A stretch of DNA of 64,000 nt from Aldrovandia affinis (lineage: Eukaryota; Chordata; Actinopteri; Notacanthiformes; Halosauridae): assembly GCA_029706075.1 (NCBI GenBank), contig JAINUG010000108.1, forward strand, positions 1,860,001 through 1,924,000, written 5' to 3'. This document shows positions 42,441 to 55,503 of the stretch, in pieces (position 1 is the first letter of the stretch; every line of letters begins with the position of its first letter). A model generated the notes under the pieces. The model worked only from the letters and a program-made list of their open reading frames with translations, had not been told where the DNA came from and did not search any database. The translations under genes were made by a program, and so were the position numbers.

Positions 42441-45400
42441 GTATTGGCATCTTGCCCCTGGCGGAAGGAATTACAGGCAGTAAAACCTGGTCACTACTCA
42501 TAGGGGCCTACTCATAAGCTCTTGCACTGATACAGCAGCTACTAAGTGACGTAGGCCTACCCTGTCTTAGTCATTTTGTTCTGAACTGAATAGCCAGTTC
42601 TGAGGCTGAAAATGAGTCCATTTATTAAGTCATTCAATGGGGACCAGTACTCTTTATAGCACTGCTTCCTGCACAGGTTCCGGCACCTTAAACTCATTAT
42701 TCAAGATTTGTGTTTGGATGCAAGGTAGATGTTTTAGTTGGAATTGCAGTAGTAATATTGTGGCTGCAGTCTGTATTTAATCAAGAGAGAAAAGGTATAC
42801 GCTGTAAATCTGTTGGTGGCACTAAAGGCAGAATTATTTCCTTTTGCACAAAGCTTCATTATAACTAGGACTGTAAAATGAATGTTTTGATAATAAAAGT
42901 TATTTCTTGCTCAAGTCATTATTTTTCTAATTATTATTGAAAATGTTTTTGAAAAGAAACTCCATTAACAGGTACACAAATCCTAAAAGGTATTGGGCAT
43001 TTCAGACACAAAATTTGATGTGCAGATATTCTGCAACTGTCTTAGTTCTTTGCATGCACTGCATCTATTTTTGCATCATTTCCTTATCTACAGGACAGAA
43101 AAATGTAGTGTATTGCTTTTATATAGTGGCTTTCACAAGCTCAAATTGCTGTACAGTGAAGGGGGAAAACTTAACCACAACCAATGGTGTAGCACTGATG
43201 TGTGTGTGTGTGTGTTGGTGGTCCTAACCTTCCTCACCCACCATGGATATTCATTACCCTAAAGGTCACGTGGTTGAACAACCCAGAAAAATGATAGAAT
43301 GCAAATTTTTGATTGCAGCTTCACTCCTGATTGCGTTGTGCTGTGTTGCGTTGATTCAAATCATGCTAGATTAGTTCCTGGAAGATATGTGTAATCAAGA
43401 ATGAGGCGTGTTAATGTGATGTCTTTTTGAGGGTGATATCTTGGCTCGGTGGGGGGAGGGGTCTCAAAAAGCATCAGTTTATTGTATGGCAATACAAAAT
43501 TTGGAATGCTTTGGTGATGCCTACAATGTTGCTAAAATGATCCTGAACAGGTAAGCCTGTTTACATTGCTTTATCATTACAGTGCACAGGGGGAGACATG
43601 GCTACCAATGGGTATGCACAGGGGCAATACAGACCTTTGCCACAATAACTGTGATTACAGTAATGCCCAAGACTACTAATGCATCCGTCCTCTATACATC
43701 ACGGGAGAATTATTGCACAACATTCAAACAAGATTTGGCTACATATGCCCACAAGTTGCATGCTGTCGCCTGGCACTCTGGCTCCAGAAAACAGGGTGTA
43801 AATAAGGACCTGTCATGGCAGTATAATAGCAGCATGAGCAGAGGGTTTGCTCTTCCCAAATGACAGCCGGCTTTTATCGCGGTGACCTGACTTGCTTGGG
43901 CCTGGAGTTGTTAGTGACTGGAGCAGTGAAGAGGAGTCATGTTAGTCATGCAACACTTCACTCTCCCATGCAAGAGAACGGTTCAGTTCTGTAGCGTAGC
44001 ACAACTTGATAAGAGACTACGGCGAGAGAATTCTGTTTAAACTGCACCCTGGGCATTTCTGTGAGACAGTAAAACCAATTGAAAGTGTTCGGTTGGGCCA
44101 AAAGTGAATAAATCTATCACAGCCCGACGACTTGGTGACAGGAAATGTAAAAAAGCACTTAGCATTTAAATATGTTTTTCCGAATAACTTAATACTTATA
44201 TTTTTTCGGAGACTCTGTCTTTGTGTGTCCTATTAAACGGAGGTGTCAAACCGAGGCCTCTGGGCGTTCTGTCTCATCATAAAGGCAGTGGCGCGCTCAA
44301 GATAAACACACAGAGCCGCCATCTCCGCTCACCTGCGCTGTCACTGTGTGCCACGGGAACTCATTAGCATGGAGAGGTGCATTCGCCGACACTGTTGTAC
44401 TTCTGGACACATTAGCACTGTATAGTAGTTCAGTGACAGTAACAGCATATTGTATGTGTCTACAAGTTGGCCTTGCGGATGGCCTTGGCACTGCAAGGTT
44501 ATGGGTTAATGTGTCACGTGAGATGAAAAGACACACTTAAGACACTCAGTTGTGCCCACTTATAACAGAACCTGGAAGTCTTGGTTCATTTCTGGTTTGA
44601 ATATGAATTACTGCAGATTTATGAAGTGCTCCTCAAGCAAGACATTTATACCTAACATAGGTGACATTAGATGAACTGATTTCTAGCTTATTCTTCAAAT
44701 GATTCCAATGTAGGTTCGTTTTAATGGAGATAAAAATATCACATATTTGTCGATGCAAGATATGATTCCCTGTACGCCAGCTGTGTGCTTGTGTCTGTTG
44801 TAACTGATGTCTAGTTCCTTTGATATAACAGAAATACACAGCGAACCTCTCCCGTTGCTGCCATTTTCACGTCTTGTAAAAATGCTGAGGAGATAAAGCA
44901 GAAAAATAATATTGGCAGGATATTTGAAGGTGGCTGTCACCAGAGTTCTGAGAGACACAAGTCTTTTCCAGGTGTATTCATAGTCTGGGTGCTAGTGGGG
45001 TCTGTGAGGCTGATCCTGTGAAAGATTGGAGGGAGAGCGAGAGCATTATCACAGCTCTAGGCTTAATTAAAAAGCCTGGATCACCTGTTCTTGTCTTTCC
45101 GTGAGTGCAAAGTCCCAGGCTATTACTGGTGCAGGCAGACTTCTCCACACTAGTACTGCAAGGAGCCTGCCTTCTCTTCTCCAGGTCTTTTTGATCTCGG
45201 CCATTATAACATACAAATATTTTGAACGTACACAGAAGTGGAACCAAGAATATTATTGGCAAAGATCCTGTAGCGGTGTAGTAACAACCAAGATAGTGAA
45301 TTTGTTAGCAGTGATGTGGTAACCAAGATAGTGTCTATTTGCTTTATTGATCAAAAACACTGTTCTTGATGTGTTGTACCTTAGGTTCTGTCGTAAAAAT

Positions 45401-45664
45401 CTTCTTAGGTTTGAAAATATATACAGCAACCAATGTAGTAACCAGGACTCTGTAGTCAGACAAGGGGGACTACAGAATGTGTAGTCGCCATAGTGATAAA
45501 TGGTCTCTGCCACACTGAGACCTTATTATAAAGTTCAAAAAACATAAGAATATCTGTGCCATCACATAATGTTGTAAGCAGGTTGATAACAGTTCATATC
45601 AGTAGCAATTTAAAGAATGCAATGCATTCAATCAACGATCATTGATCAGAAATCAGTGATTGAT

Positions 45665-45740
45665 CATACCATGTATTAATGCACATCTTGTAAGTCGCTC
45701 TGGATAAGAGCATCTGCTAAATGCTTAAAATGTAATGATG
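45665..45740 (+). mobile_element. L2/UnaL2-like 3' tail
   Basis: ACCATGTATTAATGCACATC, then GTAAGTCGCTCTGGATAAGA and AAATGTAATG; nearly identical to the tail at 27990-28149. Confidence 0.7.
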
Positions 45741-46957
45741 TCAAATGTAAAGCAGAATACAGACAGTCAGTGGTAGGAACGTAATAGCATTTCTCAGAGG
45801 AACTGAGGTTGAGTTGGCGGTTTGTTTTAGCACCGTGGCGATGGCGTGGTGGTTTGAATACACTTTGAATTACCAAACAACTAAAATGCATTTGTTTTAG
45901 TGCAACCATCTGCTCAGCAATGTGCTGTCTGAACCAATGTAGAAAACATGGTCTGGTGTTTTTCCAGAGGTCAGAAAACTGGCAACAGTTATGGCATTCA
46001 TAACTTCCGCCATCAATAAAGGGGAGGAATGTGGAATTTTGATGGATGTACAGCTGTCCGGGGATGGCAGCGAGACAATTTTTAGCCACACAGAAAAACC
46101 ACGCTCTTGTTATTCACAGTGCAAAGACAGAGAGCGGGAAACATTTGCAGGGAACCAGGGCTTTGATTTGTGAGTGGGGGAAATGTGTCCGCTGTGTACT
46201 TTTTCCCCACACAGGTTTTCAAGCATTTTAGTGGATTTAACATTAACTGGAAAGAAAAAAATAGATTTTTTTGTATGCGATTCATGAACAAATGCCACAT
46301 GAGTACGGCAACTGCATTCAATAATCGAATAGTGCGATGCATAAATCCACGCTAGCCAGCGCGCAGACAGACAGAGCTTTATTTGTCCGAGTGCACCCTT
46401 TTCATGTCCTCAATGCCCTTTGCTGCACAGACCCATAGTGTCTCATACACAAGTACTCCGAGTGCCCTTGGTGCTTCGGTCATCTCGTGTATTGTGAGCT
46501 GTAATACAGACCAAATGGCATTTTAACCACCGCGGAAGCAGAGGAAGGGCATCGCTGTCTCTGTTTGTCTTCCCGTCCCGTGCACGGGAGATGAGCAGAC
46601 GGTTTTGACATGCAGCTCCTGCCCGATATCCTCACGAACCTGCGCATTTTCAGCTGGCCACGCCAAACACATCCCCCCCCCCGCCCCCGTGATGGACCGG
46701 GACCCCGTGGGCGAGAGAGCGGGCCGAATCCTTGACTGGCCATATCAAATTAGCCCGGAGCGCTACCTTTAAACTGTGTGATTATTCTCAGCTGATTAGC
46801 TTTCTCTTACCCTGGCGCTCCCGATTGAGCGGCTCCCCGCACCTCTCCCAGGCTAATGAGGTCGGGTCTTAATGAAGTAGGTCGTCGTTTCAGAGCGCCC
46901 ACAATGGACCCACACCATTCCCCAGGAAACGGGGCAAAAATAGCTCTCCCAGGAACA

Positions 46958-47020
46958 GTGAGTGAGAGAGAGAGAGAGAGATGGAGAGGAAGAGGGGGAG
47001 AGAGAGAGAGAGAGAGAGAG
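46958..47020. repeat. (GA)n microsatellite
   Basis: Two GA runs separated by an interrupted GGAGAGGAAGAGG segment. Confidence 0.9.
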
Positions 47021-47343
47021 CAGTGCATTATCTTCATGGCCCTCCTCATCTCAATAAGGACTTGTTTCACCAAAGGCTTCCCCACACAGAGTTAATGAAT
47101 AGTCGTGTCTGTGAAGAAGTGATCCGCCCGAAACACTAGCGCTCTCCTCCGATGGTCATGAATGCAGGATGGAGGGAACAAAGAGCGATTCTGTAGCCGA
47201 AGTGGTGAGATCACACATAGGACACACTATCTCTGTCCGGGCCGGTTGTTACAGCGCCGGACTGTGGAGCGTCTGAGGGGCTCAGCCCTTAAGCGGAGGG
47301 CTCGGACTGTGATTTAATAATCAGCCCATGTCCAGCCCAGCCC

Positions 47344-47388
47344 TCAGTCAGTCAGTCAGTCAGTCAGTCAGTCAGTCAGTCAGTCAGA
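47344..47388. repeat. (CAGT)n microsatellite
   Basis: About eleven uninterrupted CAGT units. Confidence 0.95.
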
Positions 47389-48096
47389 GAGCAACTCACC
47401 ACAAGGGAAAGGGGAAGGCCAAGAATAACCACTGATTGCGATGGATCTTTGAAAATTGATCAGTGCAAATCATTTGAACCAATTTGATGAACATTGTGTC
47501 ATCATTGGCATCATCATCATCATCTTCCTCACCGCATTCGTCATTGTTTACACAGACCATTGAAAGGACCCATGTCATTTTCAGCAAACATCTGAAAAAG
47601 ATACTAGGTTATCATTTTACACTAAAATTTGAATTGAGGCCCACAATCAAAGAGCTTGTCTTCACAGCGTTTGCTCTGAACTCGTATCCTTGAAGTTCCC
47701 GTAATTGAAAGGTACCGTACCTCAGTATGGTATTATGAAGATCGTTGCATCGTTCTGCAGGGACTATAGATGGAGTCGAGCTGCTCAGCTAAATCTGGCA
47801 CCTTTATATTGACACTAACATGTTGATTATCGTGCACTGACATTGTCAACTGAATTCCATAAATGAATAGTGAAATGTATGAACAATAGTCCATTGGAAC
47901 TACTGTATAGTTCAGTAGTATAGCAGAGGAGTCTGAGTGGGGCATCTAATGGCCGAGGCACTTGTGTGAAGAGCAGTGGCGTGCCCTAGGGACCGGATCG
48001 ATCCGGACCGTGCCAGTGGCAACTCTGGCAGCACAGCTGGCAGACTGCGAAGTGAACAGAAGCAGTTGGCTAGCTGCATGCTTTCAGAGGACGCGT

Positions 48097-48306
48097 ACAT
48101 TACAGGCATTTAGCAGACGCTCTTATCCAGAGCGACTTACAGTTTCCATTTCTTTACAATCCATTCATACAGCTGGATATTAACTGAAGCAATTCAGGTT
48201 AAGTACCTTGCACAAGGGTACAACAGCAGTGTCCCACCTGGGGATTGAACCTGCAACCTTAAGGTTACAAGCCCAGTTTCCTAACCATTATACCACTGCC
48301 TGCCTG
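48097..48306 (-). mobile_element. tRNA-derived SINE with UnaL2-like tail (copy 3)
   Basis: Complement of the 365/32637 element, from ACATTACAGGCATTTAGCAG to the head near CCATTATACCACTGCCTGCC. Confidence 0.88.
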
Positions 48307-51300
48307 TGTTAGTGTTAGTATGCGGCCCTTACCGAATTAACAGTGGATAGACTGGCCAACGGTTGCAACTGGGAATTCCAAATGGGGAAAAAAGCTGAGC
48401 TTAAACACCAGCAAAATGACTAAAGCCAAGCTGAGGCCTTCTATTTTTTTTTTGCAGTGATATATTTTTGCCTGAAGCTCCTTCATTCAAAGTATGGAAC
48501 CTGGCATTGTGTTAAAGATGTAAGTGATGACTAAATCATGACTCATGGGTTATATTTAAAAGGCCGTGGCAGTTATGTCTACTTTTAGATCTTTGGTCAC
48601 CTGCATTGCTTTAAAATCTGAATATAGACATTTAATCATTCATTCACACCTGTCTTTTTTTCCTTGCGTTGCATTTCAGAATAACTGCAGCATTTGATGC
48701 ATCATTTATTGATGTATTTTTCTTCCTAATTTGTAATGCCCAATCAAACCTGTAGACCCATCGCTGCAAAATCCTCAATTGACAATTTGGGAGGAGGCCT
48801 GTCTCCCAGATCTTATGAAGTTAGCCGACTGCTTATCGATCACAGTGCAGTCTGCCAGCGGAGGCCGTGATGTGCAGCCTGTCCGGTCAACACAGCGGAT
48901 GCAGGCAGATCACAGGCACCCTGACCATGGGAGTCTATTGAGCAATGAAGCAGGGGATGCCCTCCTGACTAAGAATCACTCTCCCTTGGCGACGCCATCA
49001 CCAACTGTAGCGCAGTCGGCACAGACATGGTCTGGACTCAACCACAGCACTAAGCACAATTGCCTTGACAAGATGGCACCACTTGGGAGCACTTGTTCAT
49101 TTCATGAGATACGGATTCTATTTGTTTACTGTTCCTTTTTGTTGTTATTTTTATTTCTTCGCTTAGCATATGGCGTTATCAGGGGGACTTCGCTTGAATT
49201 TGATATATAATCCATCAATACATTCAAACTGCTCAAAGGCACAGCAGTAGTGTCACACCAGGGATTTGTCACATCCAGGACCTTAACTGTCACACCACTC
49301 TTTAGACCTGGTGATATGTGGAGCTTTGACATGTCTCTTAATGAAAGACTCCCATTATATGAATAATTGACTTGAAAATGCATTGACATCTCTGTATGCA
49401 TTTGCAGCGACGACAGCACATAGCTTTGAGACAGACAGATGCCTGTAAGTGCCCTGCGAAATAAGTAATATCGATTGAATCACATGGGATTGCTGTGACA
49501 CAACCCAGATTGATTCGGGGCAGGAATATTTTTGGTTCCCTGTATTTTGTTCCTTTTGCGTGTACCACAGGCATGTGAGACAACTGTGAGATGTTTCTCA
49601 TGGTCGACGCACTGCCTGCTACCAAAGCATTTCCCCATACGATTGTCTCAAGGGTCGATGTCAGAGGTCGTTTTTGTTTGAGAGCCAGTGTCTGCATTCA
49701 TTACTGTTAAAAGCAGTGTTGGGGAATGGGTTTCCTGTTACCAGATGGTACCAGGTGAGAAAATGGACTGTATCAAATGCTTTCTCACCATAGCTGCTCA
49801 GCTGCTGCTGTCTCCCAATCACTTTGCACCATCCATTAGCAACACTGGCGCCATGAATGTTCTTTTAATGTACCATTACATACATGAGGTGGATTATAAG
49901 CTATGAAATATGAATCTCTTAGTCAACAGCATGTGTTCTGATATATTAGGATCACTTCGCTGTCCAAGGTAAAAGGATTTAAAGCATGTGCCTGCTTTCT
50001 TACACCTTGCGGGAAAAGTCAAGCTCCTCCGTTAGGATGTCACATGCTCTATCAGGACATTGCAATCGTATTCTCGCTAATCTGTTGAAATCCTCATTCG
50101 GCTAGGCTCATCCAAGCAGCTCAGCAAAAAATCCAGCGACTATGCAAACGCGCCGCGCGGTATCGCATGTGACGCTGTCAGTGGGGGCGGCATTATGGGG
50201 ACACAGTGATGCATCGCACAGCTCAGCGACCTGCCAGCGGGCGGATTATATATGCGTCTGCTAAAGCAGGTACAAAGATGAAGGGCTCTCCTTGCCGCTG
50301 ACACCTGTGCAAGGCCGGCCTCTCCTGACAGGCAGGCAGAGACGAGGAGCGATGTGGCCGGGGAGGAATGCCGAGTCAAGAGTCTCCACGGTCTCAGGCT
50401 GCAAGGCACAGAAGCAGGGGTGGTCCAATGCTGACAAAGGACGGGGCGCTCTGCAGGTTTTTAACACGGATAGGGATTTAATATGGCTTGAAAGACATCG
50501 AAGTCCCACGTGCTAGCGAGCTCGACGCTAAAATCCTCTTGTGCAAGGACAAACGGCAAAAGATTGGTTCCAGGAATGACATTCAGTAGTACTGTGGACA
50601 TTTCTAAATCTAGAGTGGTGCTACTGGTAATGTGAAGGCCCTCGACATGGTTCTATGAGGAAATATAACCAAGGAAAAGTGTTTGGTTGGACGTACTGAG
50701 AATATATTTGGCCCTGTAAAGGCCATTGACATTGCCCTGTTCTTCGTACATTAACAAAACACATTCCTCAGGCGTGCCTTTCAAATACCGCACTTGCAGG
50801 ATTAAAAGATGCCTTTCAAAGTCTGCACCAAGAGTTTAGAAAGACATCATTAGAAAAAAACGAAATTTTGGTGAATTTATAGTAGTGCTTGCTAAAGCAT
50901 AAGGAGAGAATGAAATTAGGTCCCTCTCTCAAAACATAACATGTCATGTCCCAAGTTGTAACAAGATACTTCCAGACATACTTCTGAACAGGGTCACACA
51001 CAGATAACCATGATATCCAGATAACCATAATACCAGGCTGCACAGGTCTGCAAACGTTCTGATCATATACCATATGTTCATTAATGGTGTTGTGGGATCT
51101 TGCCCACAAGAGGTTTTCGAGTATGAGGAGGGAAGTACTTAAACTAATGACAACAATCAGTTTATTCAAGCAAGTTTCTTATTTTGTCAGGACCTGGAGC
51201 CAAAGTCTGGACAATAAGCCAAAACTTGTTGTACTGCATGACTGTCTGTGTGTGCCCAACTGGAAGAGGAGGATGGATTTGCAGTGCTCAAGGGAACAGT

Positions 51301-51810
51301 TTGCCTTGGCAGATGCTGTGCTGTTGGTTTTTAATGGTGACAGATTCTTTTGTTGGTTGACAGATTAAAACCCCTTGTTTATTGTGTCTTTCTTTAGGGA
51401 CACACTTTGTTTTACTGGGACAGTCACGCTGGTTGATGTCTCTCTCATATAGGAGTTCAGGCTGTGGATTGTTATTTAAAATAATTATTAGGGGTCTGAA
51501 TAATTGTGACATATCTTTTGGGGGAAAATAAATATTACTTGTTAAACAAAATCATTTTCTCTGAACAATTGTATTAGTAATAAAATGTTCTCACATTTTG
51601 AACCTACAATATAGCTCATTACCTGTATTGCTTATTTTATGCAGCCTTCTTTGGCCATTTTTTTATCAAGAGTGTGAAAAATATAATTTTGGAAGGTACT
51701 GTGTGTATATATATATATATACAGTATATATACTGTGCAAAAGTCTTTGAAATTATGTTTAAAGCTATGAAAAGTAAGTGTTTATTTGCTTGGAAAACAC
51801 TTGGACTTGG

Positions 51811-51847
51811 TCGGACGTTGAAACCACTAGACCACGCGGGAGGCCCA
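51811..51847 (-). mobile_element. SINE family A head fragment
   Basis: GTCGGACGTTGAAACCACTA followed by GACCACGCGGGAGGCCC equals the head of the 2830-3163 copy, with no body. A 25-bp tandem repeat starts about ten bases later. Confidence 0.75.
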
Positions 51848-51856
51848 TGTAAGGTG

Positions 51857-51995
51857 TTTTTTAATGGCATAATGCAATGTGTCTTTTAATGGTGTAATGC
51901 AATGTGTCTTTTAATGGTGTAATCTTTTAATGGTGTAATGCAATGTGTCTTTTAATGGTGCAATGTAATGTGTCTTTTAGTGTTGTAATGTTGCA
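51857..51995. repeat. 25-bp tandem repeat
   Basis: The unit GTCTTTTAATGGTGTAATGC plus AATGT recurs at 51881 and 51906 and, with one partial unit, on to about 51995. Confidence 0.85.
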
Positions 51996-52183
51996 CAGTC
52001 TGACTTATTGTTATTTACTGTAATGCCTGTTTTACTGTGTTTGTGTATTTGAGCTATATATGGAGCCAAAGATAAATGTCTGTTTTTAACCTAAATGGAC
52101 AATAAAGCTTTTTGAATTAGAATTTTGAATTGAAACATCTCCACAAGTTAGCCAAAGATAAATGTCCTGAAATGGACAATAAA

Positions 52184-52298
52184 GCCATTCCATTTATTTG
52201 TTAAATTCCACCACCAGCGCACCTGGTTCAGCTAAACAATACCTCATTAAGTTGAATCAGGTGTGCTGGTTAGGAATTTAACAAATACATGGAATGGC
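52184..52298. mobile_element. Foldback MITE
   Basis: The left arm starts GCCATTCCATTTATTTGTTA and the right arm ends TAACAAATACATGGAATGGC. They are complementary over about 41-50 bp including CCAGCGCACCTG/CAGGTGTGCTGG, around a ~30-nt loop. Confidence 0.85.
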
Positions 52299-52319
52299 CG
52301 GGGTGCCTTGAGGAGACGT

Positions 52320-52672
52320 TTGTTAATGGCTAAGCTAACACTGTTTGACAGACAGATAAAATCATAGTTTTGCATCAACAAGGCAATTCTCAGTGAGCAA
52401 TAGCCCCCTAATTGGATTTTCAAGATGTGGTGTTCAAGCTGTCATAAAGAAATTTGAAATAACTGGGCAAGTTGAAGACAGAAAATGCAGTGGAAGACCC
52501 AAAAATCTGTCTGCATTTGATGAATAGTACTTAAAGGTCACTCCCTTAAGGGACAGAAGGAAATCCAGGGAAGTGCTTGTCCAGCATCTGGCAGAGTCAT
52601 CTGGCACCAAAGTACACGCTTCAATTGTGAGAAAACGTCTTGCAAGAAATGGTCTTGTAGGATGTGTACAAA
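52320..52672 (+). mobile_element. Tc1-like transposase 5' fragment
   Basis: Translates in pieces to QVEDRKCSGRPKNLSAFDE, a stop, then RRKSREVLVQHLAESSG and SIVRKRLARNGLVG, the DNA-binding part of a Tc1-family transposase. The catalytic half is absent. Confidence 0.75.
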
Positions 52673-52689
52673 AATTAATAAAAAACGAA

Positions 52690-53830
52690 TAATTGATTAC
52701 GTAAGTATTTACCCGTTTTTATAAGACCCACCTAAATGAACTGGTGCAATCAATTGTCTTTAGAGGTCATGTAATTATTTAATTTGAGTCATCTGTGTAC
52801 AATTATGGCATTTCAAATTAATTAATCAAATTAAATAATCAAATTAAATACACCTGTCTGTGAGAGGTCCCACAGTTGGTTAGTGCATTTCCAAACAGGA
52901 GCTTCATCATGAAGACCAAAGGACATTCAAAGCAAATCAGAGAAAAGGTTTTTCTAAAGCACCAATCAGGGGGAAGATATAACAAGATTTCAAAGACTTT
53001 GAATATCCCCCGGAGCACTGTTAAGTCCATCAAAAGGAAATGGAGAGAATATGGCACAACTGTGAATTTGCCTAGAACAGGCTGTCCTCGAGCAAATCCA
53101 AGGGAGAGGGGCACTTGTTAGGGAGGCCACCAAGAGGCCTATGGCAACTCTGACGGAGATATGGCCTCCCATGGCAAAGATGGGAGAAACTGTCCATGGG
53201 ACAACAATAGTTTCACAAACCTGTGCTTTATGAGAGGGTGGCAAAAAGAAAGCCATTGTTGAAGAAAACTCAAATTAAATCTCACTTAGAGTTTGCCAGA
53301 AGTCTATGGTCTGATGAGACCATGATTGAACATTTTGGCATCAACATTAGATGCTATGTTTGGTGCAAGCCTAACACTGCGCAATGCGCATCATCCCAAG
53401 AACACTGTACCTACTGTAAAACATGGTGGCGGGACAAAATGCTATGGGGATGCTTTGGTGCTTCAGGGACTGGAAAACATGTCAAAAAATATGGGAAAAT
53501 GGAAAAAAACCTGCTGAAAACCTGCTGCAGTCTGCAAGAGACCTGCGACTTGGGCAAAGATTTATATTCCAGCAGGACAATGAGCCAAATCATACAGCTG
53601 TATGCTGTTCATCACCAGTCCCCATCCAACCTGATGGAGCTTAAGCAATATTGTAAAGGAGAATGGGCAAAAATGGCAGTGTCCCTTGTGTAAAGCTGGT
53701 AGAGACTCAAATAGACACAAAGCTGTAATTGCAGTGAAAGGTGCTTCTACCAAGTATTAAGTCAAGGAGGGTGAATGCTTATATCAATTATTTTTTTAAT
53801 TTGTTTTTATATATATATATTTTTAAACAT
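52690..53830 (+). mobile_element. Tc1-like transposon with broken transposase
   Basis: The N-terminal part opens at 52909 (MKTKGHSKQIREKVFLKHQS, IPRSTVKSIKRKWREYGTTV) and stops at 53121. The catalytic part continues with VAKRKPLLKKTQIKSHLEFA and WSDET (first aspartate) in one frame, and NAHHPKNTVPTVKHGG and FQQDNEPNHTA (second aspartate) in others. The SPDLNPIE region with the third catalytic residue is deleted: HTA runs directly into SPSNLMELKQYCK near 53600. The element is inactive. The 5' region CACCTGTCTGTGAGAGGTCC is typical of this Tc1 group. Confidence 0.88.
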
Positions 53831-53874
53831 TATAGAGTATTTTGTGTTGATCAACATAAAATGTCTTAATAGGG

Positions 53875-54395
53875 CTGTAACCTGACCATAGCAACGCAAG
53901 TTCTTGACGGACTGTTCTTGATGAAACTGCCTGCTCACACCCTCATTTGATATTTGCGGTCAACTGATTCATAGTTGCTCGTCTTTTTTTCCTTGCATCT
54001 CGAACCAATGCACGGACATCACAGTGGAGGCGTATGCACTTTCGACCACAGTTGTCCCTAGTTGGCGATGTCTTTTCCTCAGACTTCCATGCCAACATCA
54101 CCTTAGCCACTGTTCCTCGTGAAACATCAGCTAGTCGAGCAGCCTGTCACTGAAGCTCCAGCCAAACATGCCCCATCAATCACATGCTCTTACAAAGTCA
54201 CAGAGATCTCAGCTTCTAGCCATGGTAGCCAAAATAATGGGCAACTAGGACTACCCACCATTTTTATACATGACACTAAGCATGATGGGATGTTAGTCGT
54301 TTAATTAACTGAGGAACCACACCTCAGTGTGAAAACACCTGCTTTTAATATACTTTGTATCTCTCATTTACTCAAGTGTTTCCTTATAATGTATT
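53875..54395 (-). mobile_element. Tc1-like remnant, opposite orientation
   Basis: The minus strand near 54020-54150 encodes AARLADVSRGTVAKVMLAW, the helix-turn-helix part of a Tc1-family transposase. The right end ACTCAAGTGTTTCCTTATAA resembles the end of the 39480-39992 copy. Confidence 0.7.
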
Positions 54396-54423
54396 CATAT
54401 AATGACGGAGTGAAGATTTTTTT

Positions 54424-54637
54424 TAGGCATTTAGCAGACACTCTTATCCAGAGCGACTCACACAATTTACATTTCTTTACATAAAATCCATTCATACAGC
54501 TGGATATTTTACTGAAGCAATTCAGGTTAAGTACCTTGCTCAAGGGTGCAACAGCAGTGCTCCACCTGGGGAATTGAAGCAGCAACCACTGAGTTACAAG
54601 CCCAGTTCCCCTAACCGTTACACTACACTGCCGCCAC
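54424..54637 (-). mobile_element. tRNA-derived SINE with UnaL2-like tail (copy 4)
   Basis: Complement of the 365 family: TTTAGCAGACACTCTTATCC, AGGTTAAGTACCTTGCTCAA, and the head CGTTACACTACACTGCCGCC. Confidence 0.85.
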
Positions 54638-55039
54638 AAGATGTGCTGCTGGTCAATGTTCAAATGGCAGATTCAGGTGGATCAAAATGAAATGATCTCC
54701 AGCGCAGTCTGGGGTGAATCTTCAGATTTCACCCTCACATCATTTCTTCACCACGAGTAGTCAGGTGATGTTTCCCTGTGCAGATTCACACAGTCCCTCT
54801 GATCTCCCTGTTTCAGCGCTTAAGATCTCCATTCCACAGAAAATCCTGTTTACCCCCCTGGCCTTAATCCCAAAGTCCAGTGTCAACTGTTCTGTCTGTT
54901 GATACGCTGGTTCCTCCCGGGCACTCATGCTGTCTCACTGCTCCCTTTAAGGAATGCTTTGTCTGGTGCTGTTTGTGTTTCTAACTTGCACAGAATACAC
55001 TGTATATCCCTCAGATCACACTGGGTGCCAATGCTGCAG

Positions 55040-55475
55040 CCATTAAAATCAGCGTATAACATCATTTCACTCATGAAGGCAATAGGCCGAACCCTTTGAA
55101 TCTTTTAGCCTCATCTTAAAAAAAAAAACATTGAATGTTGATCATTTATTATTATACCTATTGAATTTCTTTGATCTACGCATTGTTGTTTTTAACCCAA
55201 AAGGCTGAAGTAAGAGCGCAGTCCATTTCTATTTAAATTGTATGTTACTTTTTGAATTTGCTGCCATGAATTAAGTACTTGTTAATAACCTAACTGAAAC
55301 TAGAGGCTCTGGTTAGTAGTTCCTCTCTAAGTAGCTTGCACACCTGTGATGATGCTTTAGAATCACGTATGTAAGACTGCCATTAGCATATACCAACATT
55401 TCACTGATGAAGGCAATACGGAAAAACGTTTGAATCTTTTAACTTCATCTTTAATGAAAAAAATGTTGAGTGCAA
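55040..55475. repeat. Diverged direct duplication (about 55040-55140 and 55375-55475)
   Basis: Both copies have ATTTCACT(C/G)ATGAAGGCAATA, then TTTGAATCTTTTA, TTCATCTT-like sequence and an A-run followed by TTGA(A/G)TG. They are about 335 bp apart and may be two ends of one old retroelement. Confidence 0.6.
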
Positions 55476-55503
55476 ATTTATTTTCATTGAGTGTGAAAAA
55501 AGG

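Noticed and set aside
48779..49210. 143-codon open frame in SLC35F1 intron 1
   Set aside because: No recognisable domain and no splice support; likely chance or repeat-derived.
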